From Rhizobium mongolense USDA 1844 (GTDB lineage Bacteria > Pseudomonadota > Alphaproteobacteria > Rhizobiales > Rhizobiaceae): 64,000 nt of DNA. The notes under the pieces are model-generated. The model saw only the letters and a program-made list of their open reading frames with translations. It was not told the DNA's origin and ran no database searches. The DNA is taken from NCBI RefSeq assembly GCF_000419765.1, contig NZ_ATTQ01000022.1:186-64185 (forward strand), in the 5' to 3' direction. Positions within the stretch are counted from its first letter, which is position 1; the number at the start of each line of letters is the position of its first letter. Below, in pieces: positions 33,636-40,676 of this stretch. The translations under genes and the position numbers were made by a program.

Positions 33636-34121
33636 TCACGCCGATTGCGCCGCGATGCCATTTCTCCTGACGAGCCGTGTTTCGATGAGCATCTCAAGGT
33701 GATCACGCACCTCACGGTAGGCGTCAAGAATCTGCTCTCGTGTCCCGGTTGTGACCGTCGGATCCATCGTCGGCCAATAGATCACGTCGACGGCGCTCGA
33801 CCGCGTCAGTTCCAGTGCGGCGTGATGGGCCTGCGGCGAGAGCGTGATAATCAGATCGAAGTAGTCATCCTCGAGCTCGTCAAGCGTCTGCGGCTGGCGA
33901 CGCCCGAGCGAAAGGCCGATTTCATCGAGCACGACATCCACAAAGGGATCGCGCTCGCCGGCGCGAACGCCTGCGGAACGTATATAGGTATTCCTGGGCA
34001 GGATGCTACGGGCGATCACTTCGGCGATCGGCGAGCGGATGGCGTTCAGCCCGCACATGAAGAGAATCGCGCCGGGCGCCTTTCCTTCTGCCGTGGTCGG
34101 AGCCGGCGCCATCGCCGTCAT
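33636..34121 (-). CDS. low-molecular-weight protein-tyrosine phosphatase/arsenate-reductase family
   Basis: 161 residues. The phosphatase loop FMCGLNAIRSP supplies the CX5R signature (Cys23, Arg29), and the general acid Asp lies in YWPTMDPTVT near residue 120. The GLNAIRS form differs from the commoner GNxCRS, and is typical for the alphaproteobacterial orthologues located between hisD and infA. Substrate is unknown; either tyrosine dephosphorylation or arsenate reduction is possible in this fold. The start overlaps the UPF0262 stop by four bases, so the two are co-translated. Confidence 0.9.
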   Translation of the reverse strand: MTAMAPAPTTAEGKAPGAILFMCGLNAIRSPIAEVIARSILPRNTYIRSAGVRAGERDPFVDVVLDEIGLSLGRRQPQTLDELEDDYFDLIITLSPQAHHAALELTRSSAVDVIYWPTMDPTVTTGTREQILDAYREVRDHLEMLIETRLVRRNGIAAQSA

Positions 34122-34591
34122 CCGCGCCAGTAGAGCACGCAGACGAGCGTGAAGATGCGGCGCGCCGTGTCGAAATCGACCTCGATCTTGCCGGCAAGCC
34201 GGTCCTTCAATGTCTGCGAGCCCTCGTTGTGGATGCCGCGCCGTCCCATGTCGATCGCCTCGATGCGGCTTGGCGAGGCAGAGCGGATCGCCTCGTAATA
34301 GCTTTCGCAGATCATGAAATAGTCCTTCACGAGCCGGCGGAAGGGGGTCAGTGACAGGATGTGGGTCGCAACATCCCGTCCGTCTTCCGTGGTGATCGCA
34401 AAGACGAGCTTGGAATCGACCAGCGAAATCTTCAGCCGGTAGGGTCCGCCGCTGTGACCGACCGGCTCGAAGCTGTTTTCCTCGATGAGATCGAAGATCG
34501 CGACGGCGCGCTCGTGCTCGACATCAGGCGTCGAACGGCCGATCGTATCGTCAAGGACGATATCTGAGAGCCGGAAGTCGCCCTTCGTCAT
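34118..34591 (-). CDS. UPF0262 family protein
   Basis: 157 residues. The sequence (LDDTIGRSTPDVEHERAVAI, KDYFMICESYYEAIR, IEAIDMGRRGIHNEGS) matches the UPF0262 family, conserved in alphaproteobacteria and placed right after hisD. No catalytic motif is recognised and no function is known. Its start lies three bases beyond the hisD stop, and its end overlaps the phosphatase gene by four bases. Confidence 0.94.
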   Translation of the reverse strand: MTKGDFRLSDIVLDDTIGRSTPDVEHERAVAIFDLIEENSFEPVGHSGGPYRLKISLVDSKLVFAITTEDGRDVATHILSLTPFRRLVKDYFMICESYYEAIRSASPSRIEAIDMGRRGIHNEGSQTLKDRLAGKIEVDFDTARRIFTLVCVLYWRG

Positions 34592-34594
34592 GCC

Positions 34595-35893
34595 TCACCT
34601 TTCGAGATTGAGACGGATCGCGACCGATCGCGCATGGGCGTCGAGGCCCTCGCAGACCGCGAGGGCGATCGCCGCCGGACCGAGATCGCGAAGCTGCTGT
34701 GGACCGAGCCGGAGGATCGAGGTGCGCTTGACGAAGTCGAGCACGGAAAGGCCGGAAGAGAAGCGGGCAGAGCGCGCGGTCGGCAGGACATGGTTCGAGC
34801 CGCCGACATAATCGCCGATCACTTCCGGGGTATGGGCGCCGATGAAGATCGCGCCGGCATTGCGGATTCCGTCGAGCAGCGCATCTGGATCGGCAACCGC
34901 GAGCTCCAGATGCTCAGCGGCGATGCGGTTAGCAAGCGGTATCGCATCCTTAAGGTCCTTCACCAGGATGACCGCACCGAAATCACGCCAGCTGCGGGCG
35001 GCGGTTTCCGCACGGTTCAAAGTCTTCAGCTGCTCCTCGACGGCGACTTCGACGGCCTTGCCGAATTCGGCATTATCGGTGACCAGGATCGCCTGGGCAC
35101 TTGCATCATGTTCGGCTTGGGCCAGAAGGTCAGCGGCGATCCAGTCCGGGTTGTTATCCTTGTCTGCGATCACCAGCACTTCCGACGGGCCGGCGATCAT
35201 GTCGATGCCGACCGTGCCGAAGACGTGGCGCTTGGCGGCAGCAACATAGGCGTTGCCCGGGCCGGTGATCTTTGCGACCGGTGCGATCGTCTCCGTGCCG
35301 TAGGCAAGCGCGGCAATAGCCTGTGCACCGCTGACACGGTAGATTTCCGAAACACCGGCAAGCTTGGCCGCAGCAAGTACGGCCGGATTGACCGCACCGC
35401 CCGTTGCCGGCACCGCAATGACGATGCGCTCGACGCCTGCGACCTTTGCTGGCACCGCATTCATCAGCACCGAGCTCGGATAGCTTGCCGTGCCGCCCGG
35501 TACGTAGAGGCCGACCGCCTCGATCGCCGTCCAGCGCGAGCCGAGCCCGACGCCCATGGCATCCTCGTAGATATCGTCCTTCGGCAGCTGGCGGCGATGA
35601 TGGGATTCGATGCGGACGGCCGCAACCTTCAGCGCGCCGAGCACTTCGGAAGGCACTGCTTCCACCGCGGCATCGATTTCCGCTTCGGTCACGCGCATCG
35701 GCACGTCGGCAAAATCGATGCCGTCGAATTTCTTGCAATATTCGGCGAGCGCTTCATCACCGCGGGCGCGCACGTCGTCGATGATCGTGCGCACGGCCGC
35801 GTTCACGTCTTCTGAAACTTCCCGCTTGGTTGTCAGAAACGCGGCGAAGCGCTGCTCGAAACCGTCCGATGTCTGATCCAGCCAGATTGCCAA
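34595..35893 (-). CDS. hisD: histidinol dehydrogenase
   Basis: 432 residues, full length. The last two steps of histidine synthesis (histidinol to histidine via histidinal, two NAD) are catalysed. Conserved blocks are GLYVPGGTASYPSSVLMNA, DMIAGPSEVLVIAD, the metal/catalytic-His segment LAQAEHDASAQ and NHVLPTARSARFSSGLSV. The gene is in the typical rhizobial position between DUF2948 and UPF0262 and separate from the other his genes. Starts 37 bases after the DUF2948 stop. Confidence 0.97.
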   Translation of the reverse strand: MAIWLDQTSDGFEQRFAAFLTTKREVSEDVNAAVRTIIDDVRARGDEALAEYCKKFDGIDFADVPMRVTEAEIDAAVEAVPSEVLGALKVAAVRIESHHRRQLPKDDIYEDAMGVGLGSRWTAIEAVGLYVPGGTASYPSSVLMNAVPAKVAGVERIVIAVPATGGAVNPAVLAAAKLAGVSEIYRVSGAQAIAALAYGTETIAPVAKITGPGNAYVAAAKRHVFGTVGIDMIAGPSEVLVIADKDNNPDWIAADLLAQAEHDASAQAILVTDNAEFGKAVEVAVEEQLKTLNRAETAARSWRDFGAVILVKDLKDAIPLANRIAAEHLELAVADPDALLDGIRNAGAIFIGAHTPEVIGDYVGGSNHVLPTARSARFSSGLSVLDFVKRTSILRLGPQQLRDLGPAAIALAVCEGLDAHARSVAIRLNLER

Positions 35894-35930
35894 CGCAGAT
35901 ATTCCTTCTCAATTCGACACGGGGACGTCT

Positions 35931-36368
35931 TCACGCACCGGGATGGCGGGGCTTGGAGGCGGTTTCCCATGCCCCACCAATATCCGCAAGCTGCACTTCG
36001 ATGCATTCGACGTCGAGGACGATCTCGGCTGCGCCGGCAAGCGTCAGCTCGATCGTGCCATCCGGCCCCTCGCCCTTCTGTTCGAAGCCGACGGACAGCA
36101 GGGACAGTACATCGTCCCGCCGCTCGCGGTCGATCCCGGTGGAGCGGACGGCCAGAACGCGCTTGAAGATCAGCGCCGCCCGGTGGCGCTCAAAGCCCTT
36201 GCGCTTGTTGAGGGCATCTTCCCAGACAAAGCGGTTGGCGGCTATCGAAAACTGCCCGTCCCGCGGCGACCAGGCCATGTCCCCGACCTTGAAGACGCTG
36301 TCCTGCATATGGGCGGAGACCACGGCAAGGTCTTCACTATCGAGCGCAAGAAGCTTCAAATCGGTCAT
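35931..36368 (-). CDS. DUF2948 family protein
   Basis: 145 residues from ATG 36368 (GGGG ribosome site); an in-frame start ten codons earlier adds nothing conserved. MTDLKLLALDSEDLAVVSAH, DMAWSPRDGQFSIAANRFVW and FEQKGEGPDGTIELTLAGAA with EIVLDVECIEV fit the DUF2948 family that precedes hisD in rhizobia. No known function and no catalytic residue pattern. Follows murA at 117 bases, past a terminator-like hairpin. Confidence 0.92.
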   Translation of the reverse strand: MTDLKLLALDSEDLAVVSAHMQDSVFKVGDMAWSPRDGQFSIAANRFVWEDALNKRKGFERHRAALIFKRVLAVRSTGIDRERRDDVLSLLSVGFEQKGEGPDGTIELTLAGAAEIVLDVECIEVQLADIGGAWETASKPRHPGA

Positions 36369-36462
36369 GCAGGCAAAACCCCAGGGTCTATCGCGCACCG
36401 CCGGGATGGCGATGCGTTCGACAAGGGAAATAGGATGCCGCGGCTAAATGCGCAACCGGAAT

Positions 36463-36484
36463 AAAGGGCGTACAACCGCCCTTT
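36463..36484 (-). terminator. hairpin right after murA
   Basis: Minus strand reads AAAGGGCG-GTTGTA-CGCCCTTT-ATTCC, an 8-bp perfect stem starting two bases after the murA stop. The T content inside and after the stem suits an intrinsic terminator. Confidence 0.6.
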
Positions 36485-36485
36485 C

Positions 36486-37778
36486 CTATTCGCTGACGCG
36501 CTCGACGATCGCGCCGCAGCGGGTGAGCTTTTCTTCCAGCCGCTCGAAGCCGCGATCGAGGTGATAGACGCGCGACACCATGGTCTCGCCTTCGGCGGCA
36601 AGACCGGCGATCACCAGCGAAACCGAAGCACGAAGGTCCGTTGCCATCACCGGAGCGCCCTTCAGCCGCGGCACGCCCTCGATCTTCGCCGTCTGGCCGG
36701 AAAGCGAAATCTTCGCGCCGAGGCGGGCAAGCTCCTGCACATGCATGAAGCGGTTTTCGAAGATGGTTTCCGTCACATGCGAAATGCCCGACGAGCGCGT
36801 CATCAGTGCCATGAACTGCGCCTGCAGGTCCGTCGGGAAGCCGGGGAACGGATCGGTCACGACATCGACCGGCCTGATGCCGGCACCATTGCGCCTGACG
36901 CGCACGCCGTTGTTGGTCGGCGAGATTTCCGCACCGGCACGGCGGAGGGTCTCGAATGCCGTTTCGAGCAGAGCAGCATCGGTGTTTTCCAGAACGACGT
37001 CGCCCCCGGTCATCGCGACGGCCATGGCATAGGTGCCGGTCTCGATGCGGTCCGGCAGGACGCGGTGGCGCGCACCGGAAAGCGACTGCACGCCTTCGAT
37101 GGTGATCGTCGAGGTGCCCTGGCCGGAAATCTTCGCGCCCATGGCGTTCAGGCAGTTGGCGAGGTCGACGACTTCCGGTTCGCGGGCGGCATTGCCGATG
37201 ATCGTGGTGCCGCGGGCAAGCGTTGCCGCCATCATCATTACATGGGTCGCACCGACGGATACTTTCGGGAACGTGTAGCGCGTGCCGATCAGGCCTCCGT
37301 TGGGTGCCGTCGCGTTGATATAGCCACCGTCGATTTCGAGGTTCGCGCCGAGCGCTGCCAGTCCTTCGAGAAAGAGATCCACCGGACGCGTGCCGATGGC
37401 GCAGCCGCCCGGCAACGAGACGCGGCAGTGGCCCTCGCGCGCGAGCAGCGGTCCGATGACCCAGAACGAAGCGCGCATCTTCGAGACCAGCTCATAGGGC
37501 GCGGTCGTATCGACGATGGTGCGGCAGGTGAAGTGGATCGTGCGTGCATAGGAGTCTTCCTGGCGCTCGCGGCGGCCGTTGACGGCAACGTCGACACCAT
37601 GATTGCCGAGGATGCGCATCAAAAGCTCGACATCCGCCAGATGAGGGACGTTTTCGAGCGTCAAGGTATCGCTGGTCAAAAGCGAGGCGATCATCAGCGG
37701 CAAGGCAGCATTCTTAGCGCCGGAAATCGGAATGATGCCATTGAGCTCATTACCGCCGACAATTCTGATACGATCCAT
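36486..37778 (-). CDS. murA: UDP-N-acetylglucosamine 1-carboxyvinyltransferase
   Basis: 430 residues. First committed peptidoglycan step: transfer of enolpyruvate from PEP to UDP-GlcNAc. IRIVGGNELNGIIPISGAKN starts the protein with catalytic Lys22; the reactive Cys126 lies in SLPGGCAIGTRPVDLF, so fosfomycin sensitivity is expected from the family. The distal MTRSSGISHVTETIFENRF motif is intact. Cytosolic. It is followed by a hairpin and DUF2948, and preceded by a small hypothetical gene on the same strand. Confidence 0.97.
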   Translation of the reverse strand: MDRIRIVGGNELNGIIPISGAKNAALPLMIASLLTSDTLTLENVPHLADVELLMRILGNHGVDVAVNGRRERQEDSYARTIHFTCRTIVDTTAPYELVSKMRASFWVIGPLLAREGHCRVSLPGGCAIGTRPVDLFLEGLAALGANLEIDGGYINATAPNGGLIGTRYTFPKVSVGATHVMMMAATLARGTTIIGNAAREPEVVDLANCLNAMGAKISGQGTSTITIEGVQSLSGARHRVLPDRIETGTYAMAVAMTGGDVVLENTDAALLETAFETLRRAGAEISPTNNGVRVRRNGAGIRPVDVVTDPFPGFPTDLQAQFMALMTRSSGISHVTETIFENRFMHVQELARLGAKISLSGQTAKIEGVPRLKGAPVMATDLRASVSLVIAGLAAEGETMVSRVYHLDRGFERLEEKLTRCGAIVERVSE

Positions 37779-37883
37779 ATGGGCTTACGGGCTGTGCCCG
37801 CCTTTCTGAAAGTTCTGCCTTTAAAAGGGATGGGGGTCTTTAGACGAATTCCGGGTAGGCTTCAATTCGTCGTGAACCGAACA

Positions 37884-38078
37884 TTACGATTCGTCCATTT
37901 TTGCGGCAGGAAGCCCATTTGTCTCGTCCGCCTGGCCGGAGCGGCGCGCCCTTGTCTGCTGTTTGCGGCGAGCGAGATTTTCGCGAAGCTTTTCGGCAGC
38001 GCGTTCGCGGCGCAGTTTCGCCTGCTCTTCGATCACCGCCTTGCGGCCCTTTGCGGCGTTTTCCATCTTGTCGTCCAT
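37884..38078 (-). CDS. small conserved charged hypothetical protein
   Basis: 64 residues, almost entirely helical and very basic/acidic (AVIEEQAKLRRERAAEKLRE, NLARRKQQTRARRS). Short proteins with this AKLRR...LRRRKQQ(T/A)RAR wording are found beside murA in rhizobia. No known domain or signal peptide; it may be a nucleic-acid-binding or coiled-coil peptide. Start chosen by the conserved MDDKMENAAKGRKAV; the ribosome site is weak. Confidence 0.75.
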   Translation of the reverse strand: MDDKMENAAKGRKAVIEEQAKLRRERAAEKLRENLARRKQQTRARRSGQADETNGLPAAKMDES

Positions 38079-38230
38079 GCTTGATGTTTAGCGGATTCCG
38101 CCTCACGCAAAAAGGGCCTTGGCCTTAATACATGCGAAGTTGGAATTTGCGGCTTGCGCTTATCAAGAAGCTGTGGCAATAGGCCCCCCGTTCACGCAAT
38201 GCAGCCGTCCGGCTCATGCGTCCTGGTCCT

Positions 38231-38305
38231 GCTGCCGTAGCTCAGTGGTAGAGCACACCCTTGGTAAGGGTGAGGTCGGTGGTTCAATCCCACTCGGCAG
38301 CACCA
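38231..38305 (+). tRNA. tRNA-Thr (GGU)
   Basis: A 75-base cloverleaf with encoded CCA. The acceptor stem is GCTGCCG/CGGCAGC, the D loop AGCTCAGTGGTAGAGC, and the anticodon stem CACCC-TTGGTAA-GGGTG gives anticodon GGT. The T arm is GTGGTTCAATCCCAC. It stands alone between two small protein genes and no integrase is next to it. Confidence 0.97.
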
Positions 38306-38437
38306 GTTTTCCGGCAAAAAGCCATTTTCGTGATCCCTCTCATGGTGACGCGTGGTCACAGCCTTCGCTCAACTCCTTGTGATCGAACCATCTCCCGCGG
38401 ACTGCGGTTCTATGACTAGACAATGGAGGATGCCCTC

Positions 38438-38776
38438 ATGTTTATTCGTTTTATCGCGAGCTCGATCGTGGCGGTTGCTGCCGCAACCTCTGCTTTCGCA
38501 CAAACGACCGGCGCCCAAGGAGGGTCAGGTGGCGGAACCACGATAGCTCCTACTCCCAACAATACCGGCTCGGGCACGACCCGCACGGATCCCGGCATTA
38601 CCAACAGCACGATCAATTCCGGTGCCGTCGATCTGAACAGGAGCGGGAGCACCATCAACCCAAGAGGCGTCAACCCCGCGATCCCGTCATCGCCTGGCTG
38701 CGCGAATGTAACGGGGCAGCAGGACAACGCAGCAAGCGGGACCTCCGGGCTCGGCTGCCCGCCTCTTCCTCGATGA
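38438..38776 (+). CDS. small exported Gly/Ser/Thr-rich rhizobial protein
   Basis: 112 residues from ATG 38438, with GGAGGA seven bases upstream. A signal peptide MFIRFIASSIVAVAAATSAFA with a cleavable AFA-QT site is clear. The mature part is low-complexity (QGGSGGGTTIAPTPNNTGSG, NSTINSGAVDLNRSG) with two cysteines (PGCANV, LGCPPLP) that could pair. Related secreted peptides are common in Rhizobium. No function known; the repeats and cysteines suggest a periplasmic or extracellular role. No operon partner. Confidence 0.8.
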   Translation: MFIRFIASSIVAVAAATSAFAQTTGAQGGSGGGTTIAPTPNNTGSGTTRTDPGITNSTINSGAVDLNRSGSTINPRGVNPAIPSSPGCANVTGQQDNAASGTSGLGCPPLPR

Positions 38777-39031
38777 GGTCGCGAGACGCCAATCCGGCTT
38801 TAAGAGCGCCCTGATTGCAAAAAGCGAGCGGTCACCTGGCAAGCGCGACCGGCCCGGCGGCATCATTTCTGCCAAAAGATTCAATCCCCCGTCGCATCTC
38901 CCCCATCTGCCGCATCAAACCCGATTGCCGGCGACAAATATCCCGCTAATATATCCGTGTGCACGGTCCTTGCTAGGGGAACGCAAAGGGCTGGATGCGC
39001 GTTTTGGCGTAAACACTGGAGGAATACGCCT

Positions 39032-39274
39032 ATGGCAACGGAAAGATGGGGAAATCCGGTCAGGGTCGGCTTCGAAAACGCCGATGCGCGAACTGTCAAC
39101 GGCCCGTTCGATGCACTGAAATGCCTTACTGATCTTTGGCCCGCAAACCGCGGGCTTCGTTATCTTAAGGCCCGCAGCGTCTGCCGCGCGGCGCTCGATG
39201 GACGCAAGACCGCCGAGGAGGCCCGCGCCGAGTTTCTGGCGGCGGCGGAAGAAGCTAAGCTGAAGCTGCACTGA
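39032..39274 (+). CDS. DUF982 domain protein
   Basis: 80 residues from ATG 39032 with GGAGG ten bases upstream. RWGNPVRVGFENADARTVNG, ALKCLTDLWPANRGLRYL and KARSVCRAALDGRKTAEEAR match the DUF982 domain, a short family abundant in rhizobial genomes and of unknown function. Isolated, with 250-base flanks containing nothing recognisable. Confidence 0.85.
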   Translation: MATERWGNPVRVGFENADARTVNGPFDALKCLTDLWPANRGLRYLKARSVCRAALDGRKTAEEARAEFLAAAEEAKLKLH

Positions 39275-39509
39275 CGGGTGCCCTCGGCCGACTGTTATCG
39301 GTAATTGCTGCCCTGTGCCGTTTAGGCATGGTTGTTCATTTTCATTAACTCTTGAAGCAGGACAGGCTGGAAACCCGCTCCAACGGCGTTGCACACTGGC
39401 GCTCACTACCCGTAAAACACCGCAGCCATCATGATGATGGTCAGAGGCTCGTTCCCTCAGCCATGCGCAGGAGAGCCTCGTCCAGGCAGAATCCCCATAA
39501 TCTTGCTCT

Positions 39510-39770
39510 TCAGCAGCTGCTGTCGCTTTCTATCTCGAGATAGCCGACGCCGATGATGGTGCCGTCCGGAGCACGGATGAAGGATGGCAGATAATGCGGG
39601 TCGGCCGGCTCGCAGGCAGGCGCGCTGGTATATTCATTGAGCGCAATCTGATCCTGCGGCAATGCCGAATAATAATCGATATCGGTTTCGAGTGAGGCGG
39701 ATGCAGGTGTGGCAAATGCGGCGGATGCAACAAGAAGGGCGGCAGCGCCCAGACGGAATGTCGTCCTCAT
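39510..39770 (-). CDS. small exported protein, unknown family
   Basis: 86 residues from ATG 39770 (CGGAGATT ribosome site). Signal peptide MRTTFRLGAAALLVASAAFA then TPASA/S at the junction. The mature part, LETDIDYYSALPQDQIALNE, ACEPADPHYLPSFIRAPDGT, IIGVGYLEIESDSSC, has two cysteines and may be a small periplasmic protein. It is not recognised as a named family. The flanking 235 bases on the left contain no gene. Confidence 0.6.
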   Translation of the reverse strand: MRTTFRLGAAALLVASAAFATPASASLETDIDYYSALPQDQIALNEYTSAPACEPADPHYLPSFIRAPDGTIIGVGYLEIESDSSC

Positions 39771-39932
39771 AACAATCTCCGGCGTTGAATTCAGACGATC
39801 AAACACGTGAGATGCAGTTTTTGTTCCCGCTTTTTCTTGTGGATGCTCGCGCGAATCTTTTGGAACTATTTTTTCGCTTGAAAAAGTTTAATTGAATCGT
39901 CCCAAATCACGTTTCTCGAAGTAGAAATTGCC

Positions 39933-40070
39933 ATGAGAACACTGATGCTTATCATTATTGCAGCGATGATCGCCTCGATTCTCAGTATCCTGGTGGTCAA
40001 ACCTTTCGACAAGGGCGGGGGAAAAGACGACACGCCACCGGAGACGATCCAGCAGCTAGAACCGAATTGA
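39933..40070 (+). CDS. 45-residue single-span membrane protein
   Basis: A short frame MRTLMLIIIAAMIASILSIL with VVKPFDKGGG and a charged, proline-rich tail ending IQQLEPN. One transmembrane helix with a short cytoplasmic or periplasmic tail is predicted. Codon use looks like that of coding sequence but the ribosome site is poor. It sits between a secreted protein gene and a lipoprotein gene. Confidence 0.4.
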   Translation: MRTLMLIIIAAMIASILSILVVKPFDKGGGKDDTPPETIQQLEPN

Positions 40071-40206
40071 CCGGGCGCCGCCGCAGCAGTGGCTTTGACG
40101 CTCCAAATCGGTCTTCCGTTGCATACCGGCACCACGAGCTGATGGGGACGTCAAGCACTGTCCTTGAAACCACCCTTGGCGTGCGGTGGCAGGTGGCCCA
40201 TATGCA

Positions 40207-40676
40207 ATGGATCGAAAGCCGGGGTCGAAAGTGATGGTTTCGGCAATTCTCGCCGCGGTTCTGCTCTGTGCCTGCACATCCTCCGGCGCATCAGAACCCA
40301 CGCCCATTCCCGGCAGCTTGACGTATGGCGGGCAGCCGCGAACCGAACTGACTAAATCGCCCGTCGGCAGCGCCTTTACAACAATTTCTACAATTCAAGC
40401 GGCAACCGGGTGCGGGAAACCTACATTCTCCAGCCAGATCGGGGCTTGAAACTCATGCGGCGGGAAGTGGTGTCCGCCGTTCACCAAAGCTTGCGCTTGA
40501 CAGGAATCATTATCGAGAACATTCAAGGAACGCCTAATCTGTCCGCGCCGCCATTGCGTGCGGGCGCCAACCGGATGGCTGGATGTATCTCGAAAAGCTC
40601 AATCCACAGCAGCGCATGGCGGTCGAACACGGCACGCTTGCCGGCGGCAGCCATATTGCAGGTCCGCTTCTGGTGA
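40207..40676 (+). pseudogene. small lipoprotein, apparently frameshifted
   Basis: It opens with MDRKPGSKVMVSAILAAVLL and CAC, an n-region, hydrophobic core and lipobox-like LCAC, followed by SEPTPIPGSLTYGGQPRTEL and TKSPVGSAF. At about 40375-40380 this frame runs into a tail ending IGA, whereas the next frame carries a coherent NNFYNSSGNRVRETYILQPD then RGLKLMRREVVSA. Joining them needs one missing base. Joined, it reads as an outer-membrane-anchored lipoprotein. The true 3' end is unclear because the second frame runs into the helicase gene. A real 81-residue form (first frame only) cannot be ruled out. Confidence 0.55.

Noticed and set aside
34595..36368. New function for the UPF0262-DUF2948-hisD run
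   Set aside because: This gene order is ordinary for rhizobia and its unknown members are already named families.
36561..38084. 507-residue open frame opposite murA and the small hypothetical gene
   Set aside because: Same effect of biased third positions; murA is unambiguous.
38231..38305. tRNA-Thr and tRNA-Phe as attachment sites of a genomic island
   Set aside because: No integrase, no direct repeat of the tRNA 3' end was found within the window.
38119..38382. Short protein frame across tRNA-Thr
   Set aside because: It runs through the tRNA gene and has no signal or domain.
39352..39543. 63-residue frame between DUF982 and the secreted protein gene
   Set aside because: No ribosome site, no family, very basic composition; I regard the stretch as non-coding.
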